DNA from: Paulinella micropora | Lineage: Eukaryota > Cercozoa > Imbricatea > Euglyphida > Paulinellidae | Direction: 5' to 3' | DNA: 64,000 nt | NCBI GenBank assembly: GCA_019918135.1 | Contig: WBZZ01005950.1 | Coordinates: 1-64,000, forward strand | Part shown: positions 21,446 through 30,574 of the stretch, in pieces | How positions within the stretch are numbered: the stretch's first letter is position 1 | Layout of the letters: every line of letters starts with the position of its first letter | Program-made: the position numbers and the translations under genes | The notes under the pieces: model-generated | What the model was told of the DNA's origin: nothing | What the model saw: only the letters and a program-made list of their open reading frames with translations | Database searches by the model: none

Positions 21446-22890
21446 ATGGAACGCAGGACCGAACCCGATGTCTTTGACATCCCAGAACTCGTCGAGGCTA
21501 TTACCGAATTCGGTGGCGATACGGCAGAGGCTAATGTAGGTGCCACGCGCCGCAATATCCAAACCGACCCTAACGAGCGAGCGAAAGCTTTGATAGCGGG
21601 GTACCTCCTCTACCGCTATTGTCTGACCCCCGGAGAAGATTTGGCCAAAGCCCGAACGGAGTTCGAGCTTGGACGCGATCGCGGGCAACTCAATGCAGTT
21701 ACCTACGGTCGAAATGTCCTCGGCTTTATGGAGCTCAAGAGGCCGTGCAATAAAGAACAATGGGACGAGCTGGTCAAGGACATGCGGAACCGGAGAAAGC
21801 TCAAGTTCGCTCCGGTGCCTGTTCTAGCTGTCGCAAACAAACTAGCCTACTGGGAAGCCATGAGTCGAGTGACCAAGGATCTCTTTTTTAGTGAGGTGGA
21901 TAACAAGGAGCTCAAAGTCTTAGTTATTTCCAGGCAGCAATCCAACATACAAGACACTGGAAATCATTTGATTCTGGACGAGAACAACGGGGCGTGCTTT
22001 CCTTTTGCAACAGACATCCCAATCAAGCATTTGTGCTTGCACAAAATGACGCTGGAGTTACGAGAGAGGCAAGAATTCAAGGTCAGTAACGGACAAGTCC
22101 ACGAACTCCGCCTTATGCAGACGAGGCTCAGGCTACAAAGCCACACAACCTTCTTGCTGCTCGGCTGTGCAGAGCTTAAGAAGTTTGCTCTTACAGCAGA
22201 ACGTTCGGGGGATCACCAAGATCGGTTCGAACGGCTTGCTATCAAACGGTCGGGCACAGACAACCTAGAGGTAGATGTCGAAGCTTTCAGACATGTTGCT
22301 TTGAGCGAATGTCCGGTACGACAGATCGTGCTCGCTCGGCGTCTCGATGCGCTGGATGACCAGATTACTGTCATGTATTGTCCCAGGCTTGAAACAGTAC
22401 GATTCGTTCCGAAAGCAAACCACGAGCACGGTAGCGCTACGCCAAAGCTTGCTAGAGGCTGTCTGGACCTAAGTTGCAGACTGTCAGGCGGGCTCAGCAA
22501 CGTTGAACTTCCTATAACCTTAGGTGCAAAAGCGTCAAACTAGAGCTCCAGCAGTTGCCCAGCCTCGCTTCACTGGCGTTGCCCTTGGGTTGGATCATTG
22601 ATGGCGACATTACAGTGGATGTCTCGATCTGTGATACCTTCGCTAAATTTGCTCTGCCCGCAGAACTGAGCTGTAAAAACCTGAGGCTGGAATTTTCGTT
22701 GCTGCCCGAGCTTACCGATTTCCAAATATCCAGTCGCTTGAAAATTGGCTTCGATGATGCTAAACAAGTCGTCCAGGAAGTCGACAAATTTACCCTTACA
22801 TTCAGGGACTGTCCGAGTCTCGCTGAAATATATCTACCGGAAGGTTTGGTGTGCCCGAGCATCGAGATGCGCTGTTGCGGTTGCAAGATA
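21446..22890 (+). CDS. Leucine-rich-repeat-like protein, host-type, probably frameshifted
   Basis: Starts at ATG 21,446 (MERRTEPDVFDIPELVEAI). The first 130 residues are helical (ERAKALIAGYLLYRYCL, a possible F-box- or ankyrin-like adaptor segment, not proven). The rest is irregular LRR-like sequence with units such as LQSHTTFLLLGCAELKKFAL and ITVMYCPRLETVRFVP. The first frame closes at 22,543. The repeat pattern resumes in another frame from about 22,510 (KLELQQLPSLASLALPLG) and runs to about 22,890, where poly-C/G sequence begins. Either a frameshift or a sequence error lies near 22.51 kb. GC content is visibly lower than in the flanks, and the repeat style equals that of the fragment at 5,960-6,540, so it looks like a host gene family member taken into the element. 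Confidence 0.6.
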
Positions 22891-23124
22891 CCCTGGCGAC
22901 GCCGGCGTCGCTGCCCCCCCCCCGGGCCGGCCGGGGGAGGAAGGAGGGGACGGGAAGGGGGGGGGGCGCCGTTCGTTCCTCCCCCCCGCCCGCCACTCGT
23001 CCGGGCCCGCCCGGGGTGCGCCACGGGGCGCAGGAGAGGGGGGGGGGAGGGGGTGGCGCTGGCCGGCGCCCGTCGGTGGCGTGTACCACCCTGCAAAACG
23101 CAGTGCGGCACCCTGACCTAGGAC

Positions 23125-24003
23125 ATGGACGGCACGGGCTGGACGTACGACGGCGAGGGCGCGCTGGACTATGACTGCGGGGAAGTGACTATCTCGTGCG
23201 TAGCGCAGGCCAAGGCCGACCGGGACACGGGGGGCTTGCACCGGGGCCAGATCTACCCCGGGGACCACAAGATTCAGCTGCGCCCCTGTGACCTGGCCAT
23301 CGCCAAGGCCGACGACCTGCTGGACCTGGTAGGCGAGCTACCGCTCGTCACTAACTGCGCCACCCACTGGGAGATCCACGAGCCACTCCGGCTGCACCCG
23401 AAGGGGGCGGCCGAGGACAGGGAAAGACCCCTGGAGTGGCGGGTGCTGGGCGTCTGCGGGGAGGACAGCGAGCCGGGGGGGCGCCCGGGCAAGCCGCTGC
23501 GCTTGCAGGTGCTGGGGGGCACCGACTTGCACCTGCCCCAGCTGGGCTCTGCCCCGCAGGCGCACTGGGCACACCGCAACATGTACCTGCACGCACACCT
23601 GCCCTCTCGCCAGCAGCTGGCCGACCGCAAGGACGCTCCCGGGGAGCCCTCGCGCGTGCTGGTTACGCCCGACTACTTGGTCGCGGCGGCCGACCGGCTG
23701 CGGCTGGGGTACCTCGGCTCGCAGGCCGCCGGGGCGCCCCGGGCCCGGGACGACGCGGCGGTCTTCCGGGCCCGGCTGCAGGACTGGCGCCGGACCGATC
23801 CGCACTGGCGGGACCTGCGCGGTGACCCACCCGCTCAGCTCGCGGCGCTCGCGGCGCGCGCGGCGGCCCTCTTGGGCCTGGTGCAAGAGGCGGCCGCCGA
23901 TTACTTGGAGCTGGCGGCCGAGCACGAGGCGCGCAACCAGTTCGTCGGCCGGTGCATCCGGGCGGCGCCCCTGGGCGAAAAGACTAGGGTCCTCCTGACC
24001 TAG
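23125..24003 (+). CDS. Unknown protein, 292 aa, viral element
   Basis: Starts at ATG 23,125 (MDGTGWTYDGEGALDYDCGE) and ends TAG at 24,003. GC-rich codon use matches the element. The N-terminal half looks like a beta-rich globular domain (VTISCVAQAKADRDTGGLH, KIQLRPCDLAIAKADDLLDLVG). The C-terminal half is helical and Ala-rich (AALAARAAALLGLVQEAAADYLELAAEHEARNQ broken by short turns). No signal peptide or membrane segment. The family is not recognised. It ends head-on with the large minus-strand gene at 24,171, with poly(A)-type signals in both directions between them. About 230 bp of poly-C/G-rich sequence separates it from the LRR-like gene and holds nothing recognisable. Confidence 0.7.
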   Translation: MDGTGWTYDGEGALDYDCGEVTISCVAQAKADRDTGGLHRGQIYPGDHKIQLRPCDLAIAKADDLLDLVGELPLVTNCATHWEIHEPLRLHPKGAAEDRERPLEWRVLGVCGEDSEPGGRPGKPLRLQVLGGTDLHLPQLGSAPQAHWAHRNMYLHAHLPSRQQLADRKDAPGEPSRVLVTPDYLVAAADRLRLGYLGSQAAGAPRARDDAAVFRARLQDWRRTDPHWRDLRGDPPAQLAALAARAAALLGLVQEAAADYLELAAEHEARNQFVGRCIRAAPLGEKTRVLLT

Positions 24004-24083
24004 GGTAGCGCCGGTCGCGGCGGGACAGGGGGGCCCCCCTCCCCCCCCTCGGAGTGGAGGTCGCGGCGTGTGGGTCTAGCAGT

Positions 24084-24104
24084 TTTATTCCTGGAGGCAA
24101 TAAA
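24084..24104. terminator. Two-way polyadenylation signals
   Basis: AATAAA on the plus strand at 24,099-24,104 serves the gene ending at 24,003. TTTATT at 24,084-24,089, which is AATAAA on the minus strand, is placed to serve the gene ending at 24,171. The AT-rich island stands out in the GC-rich surroundings. Confidence 0.65.
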
Positions 24105-24170
24105 CATAGATATAATTATCGGGCCTTGAACCGGGCCACAAGATTTTCGCGGGTGCTTTAGTACAGCCGG

Positions 24171-26966
24171 CTAGGGTCTTGGGAGTAAGAGTTGTACACA
24201 GTCGCACAACGCTAGGCCGGCCAGCTGCGTGGGTAGCCGCGCCTCGGTCCGGAGACCACCCAGCACCTCAGCCGCCCCCCGCAAACAGTCGTGGTAGGCT
24301 AGGTAGCTAGTCTCCCCCGCGGGGCCAAACAGGCTGGCGGAGTCTGCCGAGACCCTCTTCGCTCGGAACTCCGCCTGTAGCACAGCTCGGCCGGGGAACG
24401 ACGCCTGCGGGGGCTGGTGTCCGCTGGCTACCTGGCTAACATACTGCTGGGCCAGCGGACTGAGCAGGTTGCGCCGGGCCTGGCTCACGTGCGGGGAACA
24501 CAAAGGAAGCAAAGACAGCCGCCGCTCTCGCCACTGGCGCTCCCTCTCAGGGAAGCACCCGTGGTCGGCCCGGTAGTTGTCCTCGGTGACGGTTAGGAGG
24601 GACATCCAATCCGGCGACTCCTCCAGGTATTGCACGAGCAGGACTCGGCGCCGGTCTGCGCGGGCCGGGGCGGCGGCCAGCACCCGGTAGTGACGTAGGG
24701 GCTGGGACGGCGAGGAGGCCACGGGGCAGTACAGCGCACAGGCCAGTACGGCATTGGCTACTACCCCCATGTCGTCTGCCGGCTCTGCGTGCTGCAGGCA
24801 GTACTGCAGCAGGGATTGGAGCGTCCCCCCCTCCTCCTCAGCGGGCGGTGGCTCAGCGGTCCACGCTACCGCCGACTGGCACGCCCGCCGGTAGGCTGCG
24901 TAGCGCGCCTGGTCATTGTCAAAGACTGTTCCGAACAGGCCCGGACGCAGGCTGCGGAACACGTCGGCGGAGCTGTCCTGGATCACGTAGCGCGTGTCCA
25001 CGACTTCGGGGAGTTGTAGCTGGTAGGGATGAGGATAAGCGGCAGCGGATGCGTACAGCTCGCCCAGCTGCCGCTGCAGCTCCACCCGGTGTGCGTCGAG
25101 GTTGAGCAAGATATGGGGGGGAGCTCCGTCGGCCGGGGAGCGCAGCACGAGGTGCGCCACGTGCAGGGCCGGGTAGATGCCCCCCAGCGCGTACTGGCCG
25201 CCGAACTTAGCCCCTGCCTCACTTACCAGGACCGCGCGCAGCGGCGGCTCGGGGGGGGACGAGGGCGACCCCGTGCGGACGGCGGAGGCTCCGCGCCACT
25301 GTCGGTAGTAGTCGACAGGAGGGCTGCCCCGCTGGCTCCGGCCCGTGTGCGCACCCTCTTCTCCCCCCTCGTCCTCCCCCCCGTAAGAGGGCGGCTCCCC
25401 GTCGTCGTCGTCCTCCTCCCCGTCAGCGGGGGGCACCCCCTCCGCCCGATTAGGTCCCATTGCGCTCGAAGGCGGTAAGGCCCCTGTCAGCAGCGCCAGG
25501 AAGTCCTCCCCGGGCAGGAACGCCGACATCTCTCCCTTTGGCTTGGCCGCTTCTTCCGCGACCGCCGCCGCGAAATCCGCTGGCCCGTCGCGGAGGAGGG
25601 ATAGTATGGTAGCGCTGCTGCACGCCATGGTCTGCTCCAGCGCCCAGGCCGTGATCAGTGCGCCCAGCTGCTTGACGTCGTCACTCCGGGGCGATCCGCC
25701 CGTAGCCTGCTGCTGCTGGCGTATCTCCTTGAGCTCCCTGTCGACCCCGTCGTATTCCCGCCTCCAAGCAGCCCCCAGATTGTTTGCGGTGGTACTAGGG
25801 CCCGCCACGAACAGCTTAGCCACGTCTTGGTGTATGCCTTGGCCTGGCGCAGAAGTCGGCTCGCTCTGGTTTGCCTGCGTGTGGTAAAGGAGGTTATGTG
25901 CGATAGACACTAGGTCATAATAAAGGAGCGCCGAGGCCAGTGCGTCGGGGATGATCTGCGCGTAGGAAACTACTCCTGACCCCCGGCAGACAATCCTGTC
26001 GTCGGCGTTCGCGTAATCTCGGATAGAACACAGGGTTTGTCCGCCGTCCTCCTCATTGGTTTCCTCTGCCAAAGAAGTCTCATCTTGCGCCTCGTCTTCT
26101 TCGCTGCCCTCTTCGCCATCGTCCTGCTCGTTGCCTGCCTCTGCTTCTTCATCTTCCTCCATCTCTTGGTTATCTTCTGCTGCGCCACCGTTCTCTGCCC
26201 CGGCGCCCCCATCTACCGAGTCCAGCGGGGAGTAGTGTGTGGCCCCTTGTCTGCAATCGACAGCAAGCAGCCTCCAGCCCCGACTTGTACTGTCCCCCAC
26301 AGGCTCGTCTTGCACTGCAGGCGGCGGTCCGCCGCTTGCGTGCCACAGAAGATAATGGCTGTTGGTCAAAGCTAGCGAGTCTGGCAGTGGGTCTTTCATT
26401 TGCCACCTGTGCTGCAGCTGAAGCCAAGTACTTGTGTTGACGACCGCCAGCGCGAACTTGCTCCAGGCTTCTAGCAGGTATGGCCGGCAGCGTTTCATGC
26501 CATTGCAAAGCTTAACTCTGGCCACCATCGTACTATCTTGAAGGGCCTGGACAATGGGATACGGCGTGGTCAGCATTTTCAGCCCGTATACGAGCTCGAA
26601 GACTGGTTGATCCGGGCCTAAGCGTTCACGGCAGCTGCCCCCCGCGATGGCCCGCAGCAGAGCCAGCGTCAGGCGTAATACCTGCTGCTGCATCTCTACC
26701 CCTGGATCCACGCGGGGGGCCGCGGGCTCTCGGGGCACACTCTCCCGGGAAGGGGGTCTTCGCCCCTCTTTATCACCGTTGGACCCGGCTAACGACGCAG
26801 GCCGGGAGGCCTTTGGTACAGCCCGTGGGTCTCCTGACGCACTGCTGGAGGTGGAGACCTGCTGGGAGAGGGTGGACTGTCCTGCGCCTGGCGTCGGCCT
26901 GAACCTAGTACCACCGCCGGCCGGTAAGCCGGAGGAGACAACTGGTTTGGTGGCTGGGGCGGCCAT
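24171..26966 (-). CDS. Large unknown protein, 931 aa, candidate virion structural protein
   Basis: Starts at ATG 26,966 (MAAPATKPVVSSGLPAGG), chosen because the open frame upstream is low-complexity. After a disordered 120-residue N-terminus comes a folded domain (LRLTLALLRAIAGG, FELVYGLKMLTTPYPIVQAL, LLEAWSKFALAVVNTST), an extremely acidic Glu/Asp linker (about 26.05-26.2 kb), a second folded domain (DDRIVCRGSGVVSYAQIIPD, LASALLYYDLVSIAHNLL), an acidic disordered stretch (25.3-25.45 kb) and a third folded domain (GGQYALGGIYPALHVAHLVL to the end). No enzyme motif is visible. Size, position and a single long uninterrupted frame suggest a major capsid or portal-type protein, but that is inference. 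This is one of the few large frames here that looks whole. Confidence 0.7.
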   Translation of the reverse strand: MAAPATKPVVSSGLPAGGGTRFRPTPGAGQSTLSQQVSTSSSASGDPRAVPKASRPASLAGSNGDKEGRRPPSRESVPREPAAPRVDPGVEMQQQVLRLTLALLRAIAGGSCRERLGPDQPVFELVYGLKMLTTPYPIVQALQDSTMVARVKLCNGMKRCRPYLLEAWSKFALAVVNTSTWLQLQHRWQMKDPLPDSLALTNSHYLLWHASGGPPPAVQDEPVGDSTSRGWRLLAVDCRQGATHYSPLDSVDGGAGAENGGAAEDNQEMEEDEEAEAGNEQDDGEEGSEEDEAQDETSLAEETNEEDGGQTLCSIRDYANADDRIVCRGSGVVSYAQIIPDALASALLYYDLVSIAHNLLYHTQANQSEPTSAPGQGIHQDVAKLFVAGPSTTANNLGAAWRREYDGVDRELKEIRQQQQATGGSPRSDDVKQLGALITAWALEQTMACSSATILSLLRDGPADFAAAVAEEAAKPKGEMSAFLPGEDFLALLTGALPPSSAMGPNRAEGVPPADGEEDDDDGEPPSYGGEDEGGEEGAHTGRSQRGSPPVDYYRQWRGASAVRTGSPSSPPEPPLRAVLVSEAGAKFGGQYALGGIYPALHVAHLVLRSPADGAPPHILLNLDAHRVELQRQLGELYASAAAYPHPYQLQLPEVVDTRYVIQDSSADVFRSLRPGLFGTVFDNDQARYAAYRRACQSAVAWTAEPPPAEEEGGTLQSLLQYCLQHAEPADDMGVVANAVLACALYCPVASSPSQPLRHYRVLAAAPARADRRRVLLVQYLEESPDWMSLLTVTEDNYRADHGCFPERERQWRERRLSLLPLCSPHVSQARRNLLSPLAQQYVSQVASGHQPPQASFPGRAVLQAEFRAKRVSADSASLFGPAGETSYLAYHDCLRGAAEVLGGLRTEARLPTQLAGLALCDCVQLLLPRP

Positions 26967-27213
26967 GCTTGGGGCCCGCGGGGATCGGCTAGGTAGAGCG
27001 CAGAGGTTTTTCTTTGACGGATTACCGGCGTGTGCAAGCGAGGGGTGCCGCACAGACCGGTGGGGCGGAAGGGGGAAGGGGGAAAGAGGTGTGGAGAGGG
27101 GGGGGCAGGGGGGCTGGCGGGGTAGGCAGAGAGGGGCCGCCGGCGCGGGGGAGGAAGGGAGAGAGGGCACGGCGCCTTGGCCCCTCCCCCCTGGGCCCCC
27201 CTCCCCTCTCCGC

Positions 27214-27945
27214 CTACACGGGCGGCCCCAAGGCAAGGCGGACCAGCTCGCGCGCCGACAGCCAGCCCAGCAGGTGCTGGTGTAGCCAGCGGGGCAGGTT
27301 CTGTGCGAGGTCCCCGGCCTCCGGGCAGACGCTCCTCGCCCCCGCCTCCGGCCCGGCCGTCGCGGCCAAGCACAGCAGCAGGCAACCCCAGACACACGCC
27401 GCCGAAGGGCACGGGCGCAGTTCTTGCAGCAACGCGGCGAAGCGCTGTAGACCCGGCGACGGGCCCGGGGGCAGCCGCTCGTGCCACAGCGCCAGGACCA
27501 GACCCCAATCCCGCGCCCGCCAGAGCCTTTCGACGGACCAGGCGCGGTCGGCGCCGGGCAGCGGCCGGGCGGCTGGCCCGGCCCCGCCCACGCGGACGGC
27601 CGGGGCCGGCTGCAGGGGGGCCTGCGCCAGCCAGCGGGGGCCGCGCTGGTGCAGGCGTGAGCCCCCCTGGTGCAGGTCATCGGCGGACGCCTCCAGCCCG
27701 TGCGCGGGGGGGGCCTGCCCCGTGAGCGGGCACCAGCCCCCGTGGCGGCCGCACTGCTCCGGGGCGCAGAGATGTAGGCGACCGGACGCTGCGCACGCCA
27801 CCAGGGCCGACCCGGGCCGTAGGCGCAGCCAATGGCAACTCTGGTCACAGCGGTGGACCACCACGTCCGCCGCGCCCGCCGTGACAGCCTGGCTGCGCCA
27901 CGCCTCGCTCAGCTGCAGGTCCTCGTCGTGGGGGTCCCAGTGCAT
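27214..27945 (-). CDS. Cys/His-rich protein, 243 aa, putative zinc-binding
   Basis: Starts at ATG 27,945 (MHWDPHDEDLQLSEAW). The first 80 residues contain a compact Cys/His pattern (VVHRCDQSCHWLRL, VACAASGRLHLCAPEQC, WCPLTGQ) of the 'H-C..C-H ... G..xLC ... C..TG' kind found in small late-gene regulators of large DNA viruses, such as the herpesvirus UL92 group. That likeness is by eye only. The C-terminal half is helical (QRFAALLQELRPC, LPRWLHQHLLGWLSARELV). It lies 250 bp upstream of the 931-aa gene in the same orientation and is divergent from the cluster starting at 28.2 kb. Confidence 0.6.
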   Translation of the reverse strand: MHWDPHDEDLQLSEAWRSQAVTAGAADVVVHRCDQSCHWLRLRPGSALVACAASGRLHLCAPEQCGRHGGWCPLTGQAPPAHGLEASADDLHQGGSRLHQRGPRWLAQAPLQPAPAVRVGGAGPAARPLPGADRAWSVERLWRARDWGLVLALWHERLPPGPSPGLQRFAALLQELRPCPSAACVWGCLLLCLAATAGPEAGARSVCPEAGDLAQNLPRWLHQHLLGWLSARELVRLALGPPV

Positions 27946-28203
27946 CCCGTCCCGGGCAAACTAGGCTGGGCAGGAAGAGGGAGACGCGGGGGGGGGGGGG
28001 TGGAGGTGCGTAGGTGGGGGGCGGGCGGAGGGAAAGAGAGGAGAGAAGAAGGAATGGAGACGGCCGGCGTCCCCTCTCCCCCCTTTTGTCCTTTCCCTCG
28101 CCCCCCCCCTCACTCTTTCCCTCTCCCCCCCCCCTAACGGACGGAGAGGAAAAGGGACTCTCGCCTGGCTCCCTTCCGGGGGGAAGGTGCCCGGGCTTGT
28201 GTT

Positions 28204-30574
28204 TTGTACACAAACACACCGGAACTCGCAAGGCGAGCGTGGCCGATTCAGCACACGCAGTCCAAGAAGAAGAAGGCCGCGGCCCCGCTGACGAAGGAAA
28301 AAAAGGCAGACGTCGCGGCGCTACAATCAGCACTTACAACACTGATACCAACAAGTGAAAAAAAGAAGAAGACTTACATAGGCCTGGCACGCGAGGTCCT
28401 CGACCGCCTGACGGGACGCGAAACGGTAAAGGACACCCACGCACTGAAATCCCTTCTAGATTACCTAAGGAACAATGATGCGGGATTCACAAATCCACTG
28501 CGATTATCGGCAGAGGATTACAAACTCATCACCGGTGTGGGTACTCCGCAAGAAAGGGCGGTGGTCAGAAGATTGGTGCGCCCGCCGGACGCTGACCCCG
28601 AAGAGAAAGAAGCTGCCGCTGGGAGCGAAGACGAAGACGAGGAAGAAAAAGAGGAAGAGGAAGACGCTGCCAGGGGGGCCGCCGGGCCCCCCCCCCCCCG
28701 GCTTAGAAGACGACGAAGAAGACGACGAAGAAGTTCCAATCGCGCCAGTTCCAGTGTCCGAGCCCGGTGTCGAGAAAGACGAAGTCAAGCTCCTCCAGAA
28801 GGCCTTGACTAAACTCGTGCAGGATGGAACGATCAAAGAAGCCCCTGCAACATTGAAGGCAGTTTTCGAATACTCCCCTAAAGATGCAGCCAAGAAGAAG
28901 GCGGCGGAGTCTCTGCAGGGGCTGCTGCGGACCTGGCTGCGGCAAGGCGCCGTCGGACCACTTGAGCTCCGAGATGAAGCCGTGGCCCAGCTGAAGCTGG
29001 TTGCTGGAACGAACCTAGAAAAAGTGATCCAGGTGCTGCGGAGTAAGCAGCCGGAAGGCAAAGCACGACTAGCTACATCTGCAGCCCCCTCACTGAACAC
29101 TAGGGCTACCTGGAGTAAAGGGACGGGGACCAATCCCTCGGGGGCGGCCAATCCCACGATAACGACCAGCACGACGACGACCAGCACGATGACGACGACC
29201 AATCCCAAGCCCTCGACGGAGACCAATCCCTCGTCGCCAGTTCCAGTGTCCGAACCCAGTGTCGAGAAAGACGAAGTCAAGCTCCTCCAGAAGGCCTGGG
29301 CTAAACTCGTGCAGGATGGAACGATCAGAGAAGAAGCCCCTGCAACATTGAAGACAGTGTTTGGGTACTCCCCTAAAGATGCAGCCAAGAAGAAGGCGGC
29401 GGAGTCTCTGCAGGGGCTGCTGCGGACCTGGCTGCGGCAAGGCGCCATCGGACCACTTGGGCTCCGAGATGAAGCCGTGGCCCAGCTGAAGCTGGTTGCT
29501 GGAACGAACCTAGAAAAAGTGATCCAGATGCTGCGGAGTAAGCAGCCGGAAGGCAAAGGACGACGAGCCACACCTGCAGCTGTCCTATCGGGCACTAGGG
29601 TCACCCGGAGTAGAACGACGGGGGCCAATCCCTCGGCGGCGACCAATCCCATGATAACGACCAGCACGACGACGACCAGCACGACGGCGGAGACCAATCC
29701 CTTGACGGAGACCGGTACGACGGCGGAGACCAATCCCTCGACGGAGACCGGTACGACGGCGGAGACCAATCCCTCGACGGAGACCAAGCCTCTGGCGGAG
29801 ACCAGTACGACGGCGGAGACCAATCCCTCGACGGAGACCAATCCCTCGACGGAGACCGGTACGACGGCGGAGACCAATCCCTCGACGGAGACCGGTACGA
29901 CGGGGGAGACCAATCCCTCGACGGAGACCGGTACGACGGCGGAGACCAATCCCTCGACGGAGACCAAACCTTTGGCGGAGACCGGTACGACGGCGGAGAC
30001 CAATCCCTCGACGGAGACCAAGCCTTTGGCGGAGACCGGTACGACGGCGGAGACCAATCCCTCGACGGAGACCAAGCCTTTGGCGGAGACCGGTACGACG
30101 GCGGAGACCAATCCCTCGACCGAGACCAAGCCTTTGGCGGAGACCGGTACGACGGCGGAGACCAATCCCTCGACGGAGACCAAGCCTTTGGCGGAGACCG
30201 GTACGACGGCGGAGACCAATCCCTCGACGGAGACCGGTACGACGGCGGAGACCAATCCCTCGACGGAGACCAAGCCTTTGGCGGAGACCGGTACGACGGC
30301 GGAGACCAAGCCTTTGGCGGAGACCGGTACGACGGCGGAGACCAATCCCTCGACGGAGACCAATCCCTCGACGGAGACCGGTACGACGGCGGAGACCAAT
30401 CCCTCGGGGACGGTGGCAAATCCCTCGGGACGGAGACCAAGCCCTCGGGGACGATGGCCGGCCGCCTGCCGGCGGTGTGGCGGCAACCGACACAGCGACC
30501 GACACAAAGTCGGCGCTGAACTCGGCAGAGGCTTTTGTAGTACAGGCCCGTCGGCTGGGCCAACGACTGCTTGA
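28204..30574 (+). CDS. Repeat-containing basic/acidic protein locus (fossil)
   Basis: Plus-strand coding sequence with three copies of a roughly 90-residue helical module: a divergent first one (about 28,290-28,570, ADVAALQSALTTL ... LARLSAEDYKLITG-type end) and two near-identical ones (28,770-29,070 and 29,260-29,560, VEKDEVKLLQKALTKLVQD, KKKAAESLQGLLRTWLRQG, LVAGTNLEKVIQ). An acidic-then-Arg-rich hinge lies between the first two (28.6-28.75 kb). A long Thr/Glu/Pro/Asn tail, TETGTTAETNPS repeated, follows (29.69-30.42 kb). The module looks like a DNA- or protein-binding helical bundle but is not one I can name. The locus looks broken about once or twice. Confidence 0.55.
28770..29560 (+). 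repeat. Duplicated 300-bp protein module
   Basis: Segments at about 28,750-29,070 and 29,240-29,560 are near-identical at DNA level and encode the same helical module, so this internal duplication is recent. A 190-bp Thr/Asn-rich spacer lies between. Confidence 0.85.
29690..30425 (+). repeat. Coding minisatellite, 36-bp and 27-bp units
   Basis: Tandem units built on GGAGACC. The main 36-bp form encodes TETGTTAETNPS, and a variant replaces part of it with TKPLAE. Roughly twenty-five units run for 0.7 kb. The units are multiples of three, so expansion keeps the frame. The resulting stalk would be disordered and rich in possible O-glycosylation sites. Confidence 0.9.

Noticed and set aside
28504-30507. 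Long minus-strand frames with VSVEGLVSAVVP repeats
   Set aside because: They are the reverse reading of the GAGACC minisatellite. The plus strand has the helical modules and fits its neighbours.
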